Source: Paenibacillus massiliensis subsp. panacisoli DSM 21345 (GTDB taxonomy: Bacteria; Bacillota; Bacilli; Paenibacillales; Paenibacillaceae). From it: a DNA stretch of 64,000 bases. The position numbers and the translations under genes were made by a program. Position 1 is the first letter of the stretch. Each line of letters starts with the position of its first letter. Of this stretch, positions 42,836 through 52,619 are shown in pieces. Under the pieces are notes generated by a model. The model saw nothing but the letters and a program-made list of their open reading frames with translations, did no database searches and was not told the DNA's origin. Location of the stretch: the NCBI RefSeq assembly GCF_000426545.1, contig NZ_AUFO01000010.1, positions 186,001 through 250,000 of the forward strand, given 5' to 3'.

Positions 42836-43507
42836 GGAAAGATGTCCTACATTCAGAGTATCTACGGTGTAAAGGTCTGGATCGGACGATTCCAGTTCGT
42901 CATGTGGTATGAAGAGTGAATGAGAGCTTAGCTGTAGCCCCTCACGGTCAGGATCACGAAGTGAGCTGCCTACAGGATACAGATCTGCGAGTGCTGCGTG
43001 CGCAGCCATTACGGTATGCCGATCATTCAGCAGCACATAAGGCCGATAAGGTGCATTAAGAATGCTGTCCAGAAATACCGATAAATTGGAAGCGAGGTTC
43101 TGATCCGCATACATGTTGCTGCGATTAAGGCGAGCCTGACTCAGCGCTTCATCCAGTATCTTCTTGAGAGTATCGTCATCCAGCTCTAGCGGCTTGGTCA
43201 AAAAACGGAACACGCCAACTTGATTAATCGCTGCCAAAATGGACTGCGTATGTAAGTGACCTGACAAAATAATCCGTACGATATGTGGATAATCTTCCTT
43301 AATCATACGAAGAAATTTAAGCCCGTCCAGACCTGGCATAAGCAGATCGGATACTACTACGTCTATCGGTTGTTCCTTCAGCACCTGTAGTGCTTCCTTA
43401 GGTGTATTCGCGGTATGCATGATGAATGCTTCTTGCATCAACGTCCGTTCGAGAAGGGACAGAACCATGGGGCTGTCGTCCACGAACAGAATGTTTTGGG
43501 GTGTCAT
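42803..43507 (-). CDS. Response regulator with receiver and unknown output domain
   Basis: A 234-residue protein. The CheY receiver (1-125) is complete: FVDDSPMV, phosphoacceptor in VVVSDLLMPG, IILSGH and the KP loop in FLTKPLEL. The output half (about 140-234) is not a known DNA-binding or enzymatic domain; the pattern (RPYVLLNDRHTVMAAHAALADLYPVG) looks PAS-like. It is divergent from a pseudo-receiver gene and a sensor-kinase-like gene, its probable partners. Role in glycan-synthesis control is inferred from the neighbours. Confidence 0.8.
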   Translation of the reverse strand: MTPQNILFVDDSPMVLSLLERTLMQEAFIMHTANTPKEALQVLKEQPIDVVVSDLLMPGLDGLKFLRMIKEDYPHIVRIILSGHLHTQSILAAINQVGVFRFLTKPLELDDDTLKKILDEALSQARLNRSNMYADQNLASNLSVFLDSILNAPYRPYVLLNDRHTVMAAHAALADLYPVGSSLRDPDREGLQLSSHSLFIPHDELESSDPDLYTVDTLNVGHLSLRLIRLSEIA

Positions 43508-43552
43508 AAGAATTACGCAACTCCAATCACAAAGCAAGGAATGAGGTACTAC

Positions 43553-44002
43553 ATGTATAATATCAGCGTTTTGGCATTTTTGAAAGACGCCAATACAGAA
43601 CGGGCGCTCCGTCAGTTCTGTGAACGATTCGATTCTGCGGAGCAGAAGCTGTGGGAGAAGGGCATGCTCCTGCTGCACCAATACCACGCTGCCCGACATG
43701 CGAGTATGACACTGACCGTCTCCAGCACCCTTCAGCATATGGATGATCGCCATGAGATCTACATCATTGATCTGCGTGAGTTCAGCGAAGAGGAGCTGGA
43801 TCGAACTTATATTGGGAAAACCTGTGAACTGATCTTACTGACGGATGGGGAGACAGAGACGGCTGCACGCTTTGCCGCGCTCCAGCGCAGAACTCCCCGG
43901 CTGCTATGCGCGCGACTGCCACTCGTCAGCTACGAATTGGAATGCTTGATTCAAGCGGTTCTGATCCGACTCGAACAAAATGGAGAGGACAAGGGAGCAT
44001 GA
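43553..44002 (+). CDS. Small receiver-like protein, function unknown
   Basis: A 149-residue soluble protein. It has the alternating strand/helix order of a receiver-like fold (NISVLAFLKDANTERAL, IYIIDLREFSEEEL, CELILLTDGETE, PRLLCARLPLVSYE) but no clear phosphoacceptor environment. It resembles the head of the glycosyltransferase at 38365. The start ATG 43553 follows GAGG; ATG 43541 is an alternative. The stop overlaps the sensor-kinase-like gene by 4 bases, so they are likely partners. Confidence 0.6.
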   Translation: MYNISVLAFLKDANTERALRQFCERFDSAEQKLWEKGMLLLHQYHAARHASMTLTVSSTLQHMDDRHEIYIIDLREFSEEELDRTYIGKTCELILLTDGETETAARFAALQRRTPRLLCARLPLVSYELECLIQAVLIRLEQNGEDKGA

Positions 44003-45732
44003 AGCAATGGATTTTATTAAAGCCGGGCTGGCAGAAGGCGATTACGTATCTGATCGTACTGTGTGTAACGGTCATCCTGGCTGTTGTGCTCCAATGGCTG
44101 GTCATGCGGCAATTCAGCAATCACTTGACGGACATACAAAGCGAGCGACTTCAGTATGAAGTACAAGAGCTGTCCGCCAATATAACCGAGCGATATGCCG
44201 CTTGGGAGAGTGAATTGAAGGAGCTGTCGGCAAGTCTGGGTGTAGATGTGCTGAACCAGGGAGATCGTCAATATTCCGAGGGATGGAAACGTGAGACAGG
44301 GATCTTCTACGTGCTGGACGAGCAGTATCGTGTCATTGTTGGACAGAACAATCCCGAGATGACAGGTGCGGTGCGGCAGATTCAGTGGCTGCAGAACGGC
44401 TGTGCAGTAAGTCCTTTTGTAACGGAGGATCATCAGCCTGTTCAGTACATGGTCTGCAGAATTCCTGGAGCCGAGACGGGTGGCTTCATGGTGCGCACGA
44501 TTGATGCCGACATGCTTAGTGGAATTATTAGAGGCAAGCCAGTCCATCAGCATGAGGTCTTATTTTACAATAATCAATTTAAGGTTGTGGCCTCTCGGGC
44601 TGAATCCGAGATCAACCGCACGGATATTACGGACGTCACCCGAAGACTTCTGGAGGGCAATACAGGCGTCATTGAGGTAGACCAGAAGAGCTACGGCATA
44701 GGCTTCAGCCGTATTGGGGAAGAGGCGCTGTACATTTCGGTGGAGGATATCAGCCAGGAGATTCCTGAACGGATCGCTTCCTTCCGCACACAGCTATGGA
44801 TGGTGCTAGCCGTACTGCTTCTGTTGCTCTGGGCCCTGCTTGTCCAGTTCCGTAACCGAACGGTGAAGGATGCCATCGTAAATAATCAGGTTCGCGATCA
44901 GCGGCGTGATGAGGATGTTAGGCAGCAGCAGGACACGTATTATTTGCCGTTAATGCAAAATATCGAGCAGCGGCTGCAGGTGCTTCAGGAGCAGACGGCT
45001 CAGCTGACGGGTGGAGATGACTTGAAGCTCCTAGGCTTCTATCATGATCTGGCCAATCGCTTCGAAGCCTCCTCCAGTCAAGGAAAGGGAGCCACCCATG
45101 AGGAGGTTGAGTATTTCCGGGAGATCAATGATACCTTCATTCAGGGGCGACTCCGACAGGAATCCAACTTGGGTGAGCTACTCACGGAGGTTCGCACCCT
45201 GCGCGAAGACCTGCAGGAGAAGATGAATGATCATAGCGGAATTAGCTTCACAGACCTGAATGAGGTGCTGACCGAGTCGCTGAAATGGGCGAAACGAACG
45301 TTGAACATGGAGGATATCCAGGTGGTCCTGCGCCAGGAGCCTGTTCCATCCATTGCGGCCCAAGCACCGCTGTTGTATAAGACGACTCAGGGACTGCTGG
45401 AAAATGCAGTGCAAGCGATGGAGAAAAAAATCGAGCAGACAGAGGGTCAGGACAAAAGTCGAGCAGGTCTGCGAGCGAGGCGTAAAGCACAGATGCTCAA
45501 GGTCAGCTCGCGGCTGGAGGAGGGAGAAATCATGATTATCATCGAGGATACGGGCGGTGGTATTAATGATAAGATGCGCTGGAACTATTTCCAGCCGGAT
45601 TATTCCCAAAATCCACAAGAGCAAGCATTCAGTCTATATAACATGGATGCATATCTGAAGACGATCGGCGCACGTCTGAAGCTGCGCAATACAGATCAAG
45701 GCTTGCAGGCAGTTATCCGCTTGCGACGTTAA
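43999..45732 (+). CDS. Membrane sensor histidine-kinase-like protein
   Basis: A 577-residue protein with two transmembrane helices (about 16-36 and 286-305) around an extracellular sensor region of about 250 residues. The cytoplasmic part has long coiled-coil helices and a GHKL ATPase: N box LLENAVQAM and G box IIEDTGGGI. A normal H box is not evident; FYHDLANRFEAS near residue 350 is the only candidate. It may therefore be a non-canonical kinase or an ATP-binding signalling protein. It works presumably with the response regulator at 42803. Confidence 0.75.
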   Translation: MKQWILLKPGWQKAITYLIVLCVTVILAVVLQWLVMRQFSNHLTDIQSERLQYEVQELSANITERYAAWESELKELSASLGVDVLNQGDRQYSEGWKRETGIFYVLDEQYRVIVGQNNPEMTGAVRQIQWLQNGCAVSPFVTEDHQPVQYMVCRIPGAETGGFMVRTIDADMLSGIIRGKPVHQHEVLFYNNQFKVVASRAESEINRTDITDVTRRLLEGNTGVIEVDQKSYGIGFSRIGEEALYISVEDISQEIPERIASFRTQLWMVLAVLLLLLWALLVQFRNRTVKDAIVNNQVRDQRRDEDVRQQQDTYYLPLMQNIEQRLQVLQEQTAQLTGGDDLKLLGFYHDLANRFEASSSQGKGATHEEVEYFREINDTFIQGRLRQESNLGELLTEVRTLREDLQEKMNDHSGISFTDLNEVLTESLKWAKRTLNMEDIQVVLRQEPVPSIAAQAPLLYKTTQGLLENAVQAMEKKIEQTEGQDKSRAGLRARRKAQMLKVSSRLEEGEIMIIIEDTGGGINDKMRWNYFQPDYSQNPQEQAFSLYNMDAYLKTIGARLKLRNTDQGLQAVIRLRR

Positions 45733-45788
45733 GTACGGAAGCTCAAAGCCGACAGAATCGTGTGAATTTCAAGAGAGGGGGCAGAGGC

Positions 45789-48700
45789 ATGAGAAAATGG
45801 ATATTTCGTTTCCGCTATGATCTGGCGGCTATGGTGTTGATGCTAATCGCCATAGTTGCTTATCTTGCCCCCATCTATGAGCCAGGACAAATTGTGTTCA
45901 GTGATATTGCCTTTGGAGCCACCTCTCATCGCTATCTGGAGGAAATCATGGGGGTATGGAACGAGCGTTGGTCCACCTCCACCTTGTTCAATGCCCCCCG
46001 TATCCTGTATATTTTGCCGTTCTATGGGCTGTCCTTGTTATTTGATGAGAGCGGGCCGATACTACTGAAATCCTTCATCACGGGCTTACTTTTTACATCA
46101 GCATTTTCGATGTATGCCTTTGCCAAGCGTCTCGTGAGCGTATACTACTCACCCAGCTTCACGAAGACCCGCATATTTGCTATTATGATCGGCGCATTGT
46201 TTTATGCGCTGAATCCCTGGGTTATTTTCCGCATCCAGCACATTTATCTGCTCTGTGGGTATAGCTTGTTTCCGTTAATGCTGCGCTTCTTTTTTAGTGC
46301 GTTTGATCCTAAATTTCAAATTCAGCTCATTGCTAACTATAATCCACACAAGCTGTACCAACGAAACTGGATTGATCTGTTTCTGCTGGCTGCGGTATTC
46401 ACGGTCAGTGCAGCTGCCATTCACTATTTCTTCTTCGGGATGATCTATCTGGGCTTGTTCGTGATGCTGTTGTTGATCAAGTTGACCTGGACGTACCGTA
46501 AAGCCGGACGAGCTTACATACAGGCGCTATACGGCAATTTTATACGCAAGGGCCTCATTTTTGGTGTGTTCTTTGGCCTGCTTAGCTTCTATTGGTTGTC
46601 CCTCTACGTGGGCAGCATCCTTATGAATGCCCAGGCTTCCCAGCACAATATCAATGTGGTAGATACGTTGTCCTTATTCAGCCGGAACAGCGGTCTATCG
46701 AATGTAGCTTACTTATTAAGCTATTGGTGGCCGATGTTCTCCTTCTCCTTACTGCCTGCCGTATTTTATATTGGCGGAGGATTTTTGTTACTGCTAATCG
46801 GCTACGCTATGATGACCAGATCGCATAAGAATCCGATCATATTGATCTTCTCACTGCTTACGATCTTGTTCATGATTGCAGCGACCGGAACGACGTTCCC
46901 GTCGATTGCGAAGTGGTTTGTTATTCTGGTCACCAAGACACCCGTGATCGGCTCAGTATTCCGTGATCCTAACAAATTCATTGGACTGCTGGCGTTGAAC
47001 TTTGGGGTATTGCTGACCTTTGGTGTGATTCAGTTCATGGAGTGGTTCGGCTCATCACCTTTGCAGCGTACCTATAAGAGGCTGGCAGTGGTCATTGTCG
47101 TGGTATGTCTCGGTGTGTATGTGGCTCCCTTACGTACTCAGTTCATTGAGGGCTACTACAAACCGGTTCAAGTTCCACAGGAATACAGCCAGATGGCTGA
47201 CAAGCTGACAGACCCGGAGCGCTTTGACAGCAAGGCATTGTATTTCCCGATTGCCGACAATATGATCCAGAGCTACAACGGAGTAGCCACGCCAAGCTGG
47301 AATAAAGGGAAGACGGCTAACGAAAAAGCAACTGGAGATTTTCAGGTGTATTCTTCTCCCAAAAACACAATTTTCCATCATGAAGGGAACGACCCCGGAA
47401 TCACCTATTATCTGAATTTCCTGCAATATGTTATGGATCATGGTCTAAGCTCCCGCCTCGGCAACCTGTTTTCAGCCTTTGGGATCAACCAGCTAGTCTA
47501 TCATGACGAATATGTGGGGCAGGAGAAGCGACAGGATTTTCACCTGTCTCAGCTACAGGCTCAGAGCGGATTGAAGAATACCTACAGCAATGATATTTTC
47601 TCTATATTTAATCTGGACCAGGCACCTCCATATATGAACATTCTACGGAGTAAAATTGTGACCCCGTACGGGTTCAGTCGACTGGAGAGCTATAGTCATC
47701 TGCCAGGCTTTGATTTCAGTCGCTTCGGTGTCTTGTTCAGTGCATTAAAGCCAGAACTGAACACCATCCAGACGGTAGGCAAGGACGATTATGTGGAAGC
47801 CATGTCCTTTAATGATCTCCTACTATCCCAGCTTCCTGCGGAATATTACCTGCGTCCTTTTGATGCGATCGAGGATGGCAATGCTTTTTTGAAATGGTCC
47901 AAGACCTTTACCTCGACAGGGGAGTGGCTGTGGTACTTATCGTCGCAGAACATCAAGAGCTTTCCATTTGATATGGAGTTGGATGCGGGAGTTGCCGTCA
48001 CCTTTGCTACCCAGAAGCTGGATGTGGCCCCTTATCAGATGAACAGTATTGAAGGAAAGACCGTTCTGGATTTTGACTCCATGCTGCGAACGGAGACTTT
48101 CTTCAAGCCTGATAATCCACAGTTGTTCAGTGTACAAGCTAATCCTCGTGAGGAATTAAATGATGTACCGACGCTACAGGGTGAGATCATGAAGGGGGAC
48201 CCGAGCAATATATGGCAGGTAGCCAGATCGGGCTTGCTGGAGGCCGAAGAGAATAATCCGTATCAGTTCAACATTACGGTCTCTGGTCGCGGGACGAACA
48301 AGATGCACGTGAAGATGAGGTTTTATGATAAGGACATGCGTGAGCTGGGGGTTAGCTATGTGGTTGCACCCTCGGAGGGATATGATTTTGATAGTGTCAA
48401 ATTTTATGGAGAGTACGTATCGCCGCCCGGCAGCTATTGGATGCGTATGGATCTACTGACACTCCAACGTCCACAGCAAAAAAACTATTGGTGGATTCAT
48501 GATATCCAGCTGCGAGATTTGGGGCAATACAGCAAGCCTAACTCGTTCACCATGCACAAGAAGCTGGATCAGCAGCAGAGCTCAAGAGTGTATGCCAGAG
48601 TGCTGATGAACAGAGCCGGCGGGAAGCTGCAGGTTACACTACCGGATGGCGTGGTTGATATTGCTACTCATGATGAAGGCTTGAACCAATTCCAATGGGT

Positions 48701-50213
48701 AGACCTGGGAGAGCATACCTTCCCCGAGGGGGATTCTTCGATTACGGTGTATAATCTGCAAGGCTTTAATGCCGTTAACCAATTTGCGATTGTACCTGTG
48801 AACCAGCTGGATATTCTGTCGTTTCCAGTAGAGCAGGCACTGAAGCGTGGCAAGCTCTTCTTCACTCTGGAGGCCGAGAATGATTTTGAGCTGCAGGGGA
48901 ATGTACAGACACAGCGAGCGCTACCACGGCTCAGTATGGGACGAGGAATCAGCTTCCAGAAGGGAGCCTTGAGCAGGGACGTGGAGGTCGTCAAATCAGG
49001 AACATACTCCGCAGCCATCTTGGCCGATTTGCCTTCAGGCTACCAAGGCACGCTGACGATGGAATGGATGAATAAGGAGACAGGTGAGCTTCTGACCCGA
49101 AAGATTCGCACAGATGAGTCGTATAGACGCTTGCCGGCTACCTCTGCATCAGAGCTGCAGGTGATGGAGACCGTGCCCTATCAGGATGGCTTCTCGAAGC
49201 AGATCATAGAGGTGCCCGGTGTCTTGAGTAATTATGGGCGAATTGAATTCAAGGATCTATTTTTCTCTAAGGGGCAGTACCGATTGTCTCTAAAGCTGGA
49301 TAGTCAGGTTCCGGCCTTGAGCAGCTTTGCAGATATTCACCGCATGGCGGGGCAGGAAGTGAAGTTGATGCCGGTGGGAGATACAGAGGAAGCTGTAGCA
49401 ACGAATATAGGCTGTGTACCGGATTTTGGCCCAGGTCAGACGGATCTGTCTTTGACGGATAAGGAGTTGTCTATCCGCTATGCAGCAAGCTATTCCTGTG
49501 ACTGGAACATTTATGCATCTCACAAAATGGAGGTAAAACCTCTTCAAGAGTATTCCGTTCAATTAGATGCGCGGTCAGAGCAAATTGGCAGTCGGCATAT
49601 GAAGATCATTTTCCTGAATCAGGAATCTCAGATTCTCCAGACCTCATACATCGACGAGGTAGAGGAGCGGGATAAGGAGCAATGGAATCATTATGATCAA
49701 ATTGTGACGGCCCCTAAGGGAGCCACTTATATGCAATTTCAAATTTTGGCCAATGCAGACAAGAAGCAATCCGGATTATTTCAAATGAAGAACTATTCTA
49801 TCATTCCTTATCAAGCGATGATTACCGTAGATCAATTCACCCTGTTTGAGGGGAGCGATCTGGATACCTTTCTTGTAGCTCCTAATGCTACCGAGAGCAT
49901 TCAGACCAGTCGATGGAGTGCCATGGAGTATGGCTTCACCCTCTACAATCCGACGCATCAGGAGGTACTGATCCGTGCCACCCAGTCCCCCAACCCCCTG
50001 TGGGAGTTCAGGTTGGAGGGGGAGCAGCAGCGAGCCCGTCTGTCTGTAAATGGAGTGACAAGCGGTTTCCTGACGAACGGTAGCGGTAAAGGTGAGGTGG
50101 TCATCATTCTGGCCTCCGCCTACCGATTTGGCTGGATCCTGTTCTTCATCGGGCTACTGGGTGGAGTAGCATGTGTGCTTCCTTATCGTTACTGGAGAAA
50201 GCGCAAGCGATGA
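45789..50213 (+). CDS. Very large multi-pass membrane protein, GT-C-like
   Basis: A 1,474-residue protein. The first roughly 440 residues have 11-13 transmembrane helices with an early acidic segment (YEPGQIVFSDIAFG), the layout of GT-C glycosyltransferases that use polyprenyl-phosphate sugars. AftD-like arabinofuranosyltransferases and YfhO are the kinds it recalls. About 1,000 extracellular residues follow, with repeated beta-sandwich patterns that look like carbohydrate-binding modules (for example KMHVKMRFYDKDMRELGVSY, RHMKIIFLNQESQILQTSYI). A C-terminal helix (FGWILFFIGLLGGVACVLP) ends in a basic tail. It may modify or transfer the surface glycan made by the upstream genes. A convergent gene begins 10 bases after the stop. 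Confidence 0.65.
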   Translation: MRKWIFRFRYDLAAMVLMLIAIVAYLAPIYEPGQIVFSDIAFGATSHRYLEEIMGVWNERWSTSTLFNAPRILYILPFYGLSLLFDESGPILLKSFITGLLFTSAFSMYAFAKRLVSVYYSPSFTKTRIFAIMIGALFYALNPWVIFRIQHIYLLCGYSLFPLMLRFFFSAFDPKFQIQLIANYNPHKLYQRNWIDLFLLAAVFTVSAAAIHYFFFGMIYLGLFVMLLLIKLTWTYRKAGRAYIQALYGNFIRKGLIFGVFFGLLSFYWLSLYVGSILMNAQASQHNINVVDTLSLFSRNSGLSNVAYLLSYWWPMFSFSLLPAVFYIGGGFLLLLIGYAMMTRSHKNPIILIFSLLTILFMIAATGTTFPSIAKWFVILVTKTPVIGSVFRDPNKFIGLLALNFGVLLTFGVIQFMEWFGSSPLQRTYKRLAVVIVVVCLGVYVAPLRTQFIEGYYKPVQVPQEYSQMADKLTDPERFDSKALYFPIADNMIQSYNGVATPSWNKGKTANEKATGDFQVYSSPKNTIFHHEGNDPGITYYLNFLQYVMDHGLSSRLGNLFSAFGINQLVYHDEYVGQEKRQDFHLSQLQAQSGLKNTYSNDIFSIFNLDQAPPYMNILRSKIVTPYGFSRLESYSHLPGFDFSRFGVLFSALKPELNTIQTVGKDDYVEAMSFNDLLLSQLPAEYYLRPFDAIEDGNAFLKWSKTFTSTGEWLWYLSSQNIKSFPFDMELDAGVAVTFATQKLDVAPYQMNSIEGKTVLDFDSMLRTETFFKPDNPQLFSVQANPREELNDVPTLQGEIMKGDPSNIWQVARSGLLEAEENNPYQFNITVSGRGTNKMHVKMRFYDKDMRELGVSYVVAPSEGYDFDSVKFYGEYVSPPGSYWMRMDLLTLQRPQQKNYWWIHDIQLRDLGQYSKPNSFTMHKKLDQQQSSRVYARVLMNRAGGKLQVTLPDGVVDIATHDEGLNQFQWVDLGEHTFPEGDSSITVYNLQGFNAVNQFAIVPVNQLDILSFPVEQALKRGKLFFTLEAENDFELQGNVQTQRALPRLSMGRGISFQKGALSRDVEVVKSGTYSAAILADLPSGYQGTLTMEWMNKETGELLTRKIRTDESYRRLPATSASELQVMETVPYQDGFSKQIIEVPGVLSNYGRIEFKDLFFSKGQYRLSLKLDSQVPALSSFADIHRMAGQEVKLMPVGDTEEAVATNIGCVPDFGPGQTDLSLTDKELSIRYAASYSCDWNIYASHKMEVKPLQEYSVQLDARSEQIGSRHMKIIFLNQESQILQTSYIDEVEERDKEQWNHYDQIVTAPKGATYMQFQILANADKKQSGLFQMKNYSIIPYQAMITVDQFTLFEGSDLDTFLVAPNATESIQTSRWSAMEYGFTLYNPTHQEVLIRATQSPNPLWEFRLEGEQQRARLSVNGVTSGFLTNGSGKGEVVIILASAYRFGWILFFIGLLGGVACVLPYRYWRKRKR

Positions 50214-50223
50214 TGGTCTGGAC

Positions 50224-50916
50224 CTAGAGCTCATATTTGTAGCCTCTACCCCAGACCGTACGAATGTGCTGCGGATTTTTGGGGTCACACTCGATCTTTT
50301 TGCGAAGGCTGGAAATGTGCACATCAATGGTGCGATCCAGATAGGCTCTTTCTCCCCCTTTGATGCGGTCCATGAGCTCGCTGCGAGTATACACCTTGCC
50401 CGGATTGCTGGACATCTCTTTTATAATGTCAAATTCGATCTGAGTCACTCCGATTTCCTGGTCATCGACGATCAGACTATGGCGGTAATCGTTCACCCAG
50501 ACTCTTAGCTTTTTGTGCTTGGGGATTACCGTCTGCGCTTCATTCAGACTGCTGCCAGATCGGCGTAGCAAGGCTCTGATCCGGGCATGTAGCTCTATCA
50601 GACTGAAGGGCTTGCATAGATAGTCATCGGCTCCGTCATCCAAAGCCTTGATCCTGATGTTCAATAGATTGTTACTAGAGATGATAAGTATAGGAACCAT
50701 GGAGCATTGGCGAATCTCGCTAATCAACGAGGACTCGGCCTGTCCAGAGAACATCAGATCGGTCACGATGATATCCGGCTTAAAACGCATCAGGGCAGGA
50801 AGAGCTAGCTTGTAGTCAAAAATCAGATCGGTATGATACCCTTCCTCCTGAAGATGGAGGGCGATCATATCTGCCAAATTTTTTTGATCTTCTATGATGA
50901 GTATTCTAGTAGGCAT
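50224..50916 (-). CDS. OmpR/PhoB-family response regulator
   Basis: A 230-residue protein. The receiver (LIIEDQKNLADM, phosphoacceptor IIVTDLMFSG, IISSNN, KPFSLIELH) and winged-helix DNA-binding domain (GKVYTRSELMDRI, TIDVHISSLRKKIE, IRTVWGRGYKYEL) are both complete. ATG 50916 has AGGAG about 9 bases upstream. No cognate kinase is adjacent. It is divergent from the ManC-type gene and may control it and the glycan cluster. Confidence 0.88.
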   Translation of the reverse strand: MPTRILIIEDQKNLADMIALHLQEEGYHTDLIFDYKLALPALMRFKPDIIVTDLMFSGQAESSLISEIRQCSMVPILIISSNNLLNIRIKALDDGADDYLCKPFSLIELHARIRALLRRSGSSLNEAQTVIPKHKKLRVWVNDYRHSLIVDDQEIGVTQIEFDIIKEMSSNPGKVYTRSELMDRIKGGERAYLDRTIDVHISSLRKKIECDPKNPQHIRTVWGRGYKYEL

Positions 50917-51068
50917 GACTAACATCTCCTGTGTGCACAAGTTGAAATACGTTGCACAACCATGTCACTGTTGCGCTGCTTCATACTTATGTATTCGGCA
51001 AAAATGTTAAATATAAATAGCTTCGCATAAGTAAAAATGATCCAATTATGGGAAAGGTGGTTTCGTCT

Positions 51069-52418
51069 TTGCGAATGATCTTGTTATCTGGAGGCTCGGG
51101 CAAGCGGCTGTGGCCTTTATCCAATGTGAACCGTCCGAAGCAGTTTCTATCTATATTACGTCATCAAGAACGACCGGAAAGCATGCTCCAAAGAATATGG
51201 CGCCAACTGGAAGAAGCGGGTTTGGCTGCCTCAGCTTATTTCTCAACCAGTGGGACCCAGGCTGAGCTCATTCGAGGGCAAATTGGTGGAGAGGTAGTCG
51301 TCATAGAGGAGCCTGCTCAACGTGATACCTTTCCAGCAATAACGCTTGCTGCGACCTATCTGCATGATGTAGCTGGTGCCTCGCGGGACGAGATCGTATG
51401 TGTCATGCCAGTGGATGGCTATGCGGGCGATGATTTTTTTGAGCATCTGCGCAGGCTTCCTTCCGTGCTGGAGCAATCCGGGAGCGATCTTGCATTAATG
51501 GGTGCTGTTCCGACCGAGCCGTCGGATAAATATGGATATATTATGCCCGTGGCGAATGCTGACCCTAATCAAGCCTTCTATCATGTTAGCTCGTTTGTTG
51601 AAAAGCCAGATCTCATCCGCTCTGAGGCTTTAATTCGTGATGGGGCGCTATGGAATTGTGGTGTATTTTCGTTCCGGCTCGGCTTTTTGCTGGACACACT
51701 GCAGCAGAAGGAATTGCCTACGGATTACGCTACTCTTTCGACAATTTATGCAGATATTCCAAAAACTAGCTTTGATATTGCGGTTGTGGAGCAGACACGT
51801 CAGATCTCGGTGCTTCCATTTACAGGAGAGTGGCGTGATTTGGGGACCTGGGATTCGATGGTACGGGAGATGAGCTCTGAGCTTAGCGGACCTGGATTTA
51901 TTTCAGAGGCTTCATTTGATTCACATATTATTAATGAATTGGACATTCCAGTAAGCATCTGGAACGTTCCTGGGATTATTGTCGTGGCGGGACCGGATGG
52001 CGTATTGGTGACAGATCGACAATCTTCTACAGGCATTAAGGATATGGTGGCGGAGATTGAAATCGGCCCTCGATTTGAAGAACGCTTCTGGGGTAAACAA
52101 ACGGTATTATCTCATCAGCAGGCGGCAGATGGGTTACAGACGCTGACCAAACGTGTTGTTATAGCAGAGGGTAGAGGGATCAGCTATCATGATCACCAAT
52201 TCCGAAAGGAGATCTGGACCATCGTCTCAGGAACAGGCAGCGTCTGTATAAATGATGTGACACAACGCGTCAGTCCTGGTGAGCTGATCGTTGTAGAGCC
52301 TGGGGTAAAGCATTCCATTATGGCGATCGAGGGGGACTTGGAATTCATTGAGTCACAGATCGGACATATCGTGTCGGAGACAGATATTTGCAGATATGAA
52401 TTTACACATCAGGATTAA
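51069..52418 (+). CDS. manC: Mannose-1-phosphate guanylyltransferase / mannose-6-phosphate isomerase (ManC type)
   Basis: A bifunctional-type enzyme of about 449 residues. The N-terminal half is a sugar-nucleotidyltransferase with the signature LLSGGSGKRLWPLSN and NRPKQF, plus FVEKPDL. The C-terminal half is a cupin (GISYHDHQFRKEIWTIVSGTG, VEPGVKHSIMAIEG). It makes GDP-mannose for the surface glycan. The start is uncertain: TTG 51069 is well spaced from AAAGGTGG at 51053-51060, ATG 51075 starts at the signature, and ATG 51048 has no Shine-Dalgarno. Confidence 0.85.
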   Translation: MRMILLSGGSGKRLWPLSNVNRPKQFLSILRHQERPESMLQRIWRQLEEAGLAASAYFSTSGTQAELIRGQIGGEVVVIEEPAQRDTFPAITLAATYLHDVAGASRDEIVCVMPVDGYAGDDFFEHLRRLPSVLEQSGSDLALMGAVPTEPSDKYGYIMPVANADPNQAFYHVSSFVEKPDLIRSEALIRDGALWNCGVFSFRLGFLLDTLQQKELPTDYATLSTIYADIPKTSFDIAVVEQTRQISVLPFTGEWRDLGTWDSMVREMSSELSGPGFISEASFDSHIINELDIPVSIWNVPGIIVVAGPDGVLVTDRQSSTGIKDMVAEIEIGPRFEERFWGKQTVLSHQQAADGLQTLTKRVVIAEGRGISYHDHQFRKEIWTIVSGTGSVCINDVTQRVSPGELIVVEPGVKHSIMAIEGDLEFIESQIGHIVSETDICRYEFTHQD

Positions 52419-52619
52419 GCTCGCTACCGGATATAGGTCTTATGAACTTGTATAAAGTATTGGGAGTAGAAAAAAGTGAGAATAGAGAACTATTTTTATT
52501 AGGGCCATGGTTCTCCTAAAATTTAACTGTAAGTATAAATATTCAATAGATATAATGCATTGTATAAAGCTTGTTCATCGAAAGGTGTACATCAATGTGA
52601 AGGAAAAGGAGAAGGTACG

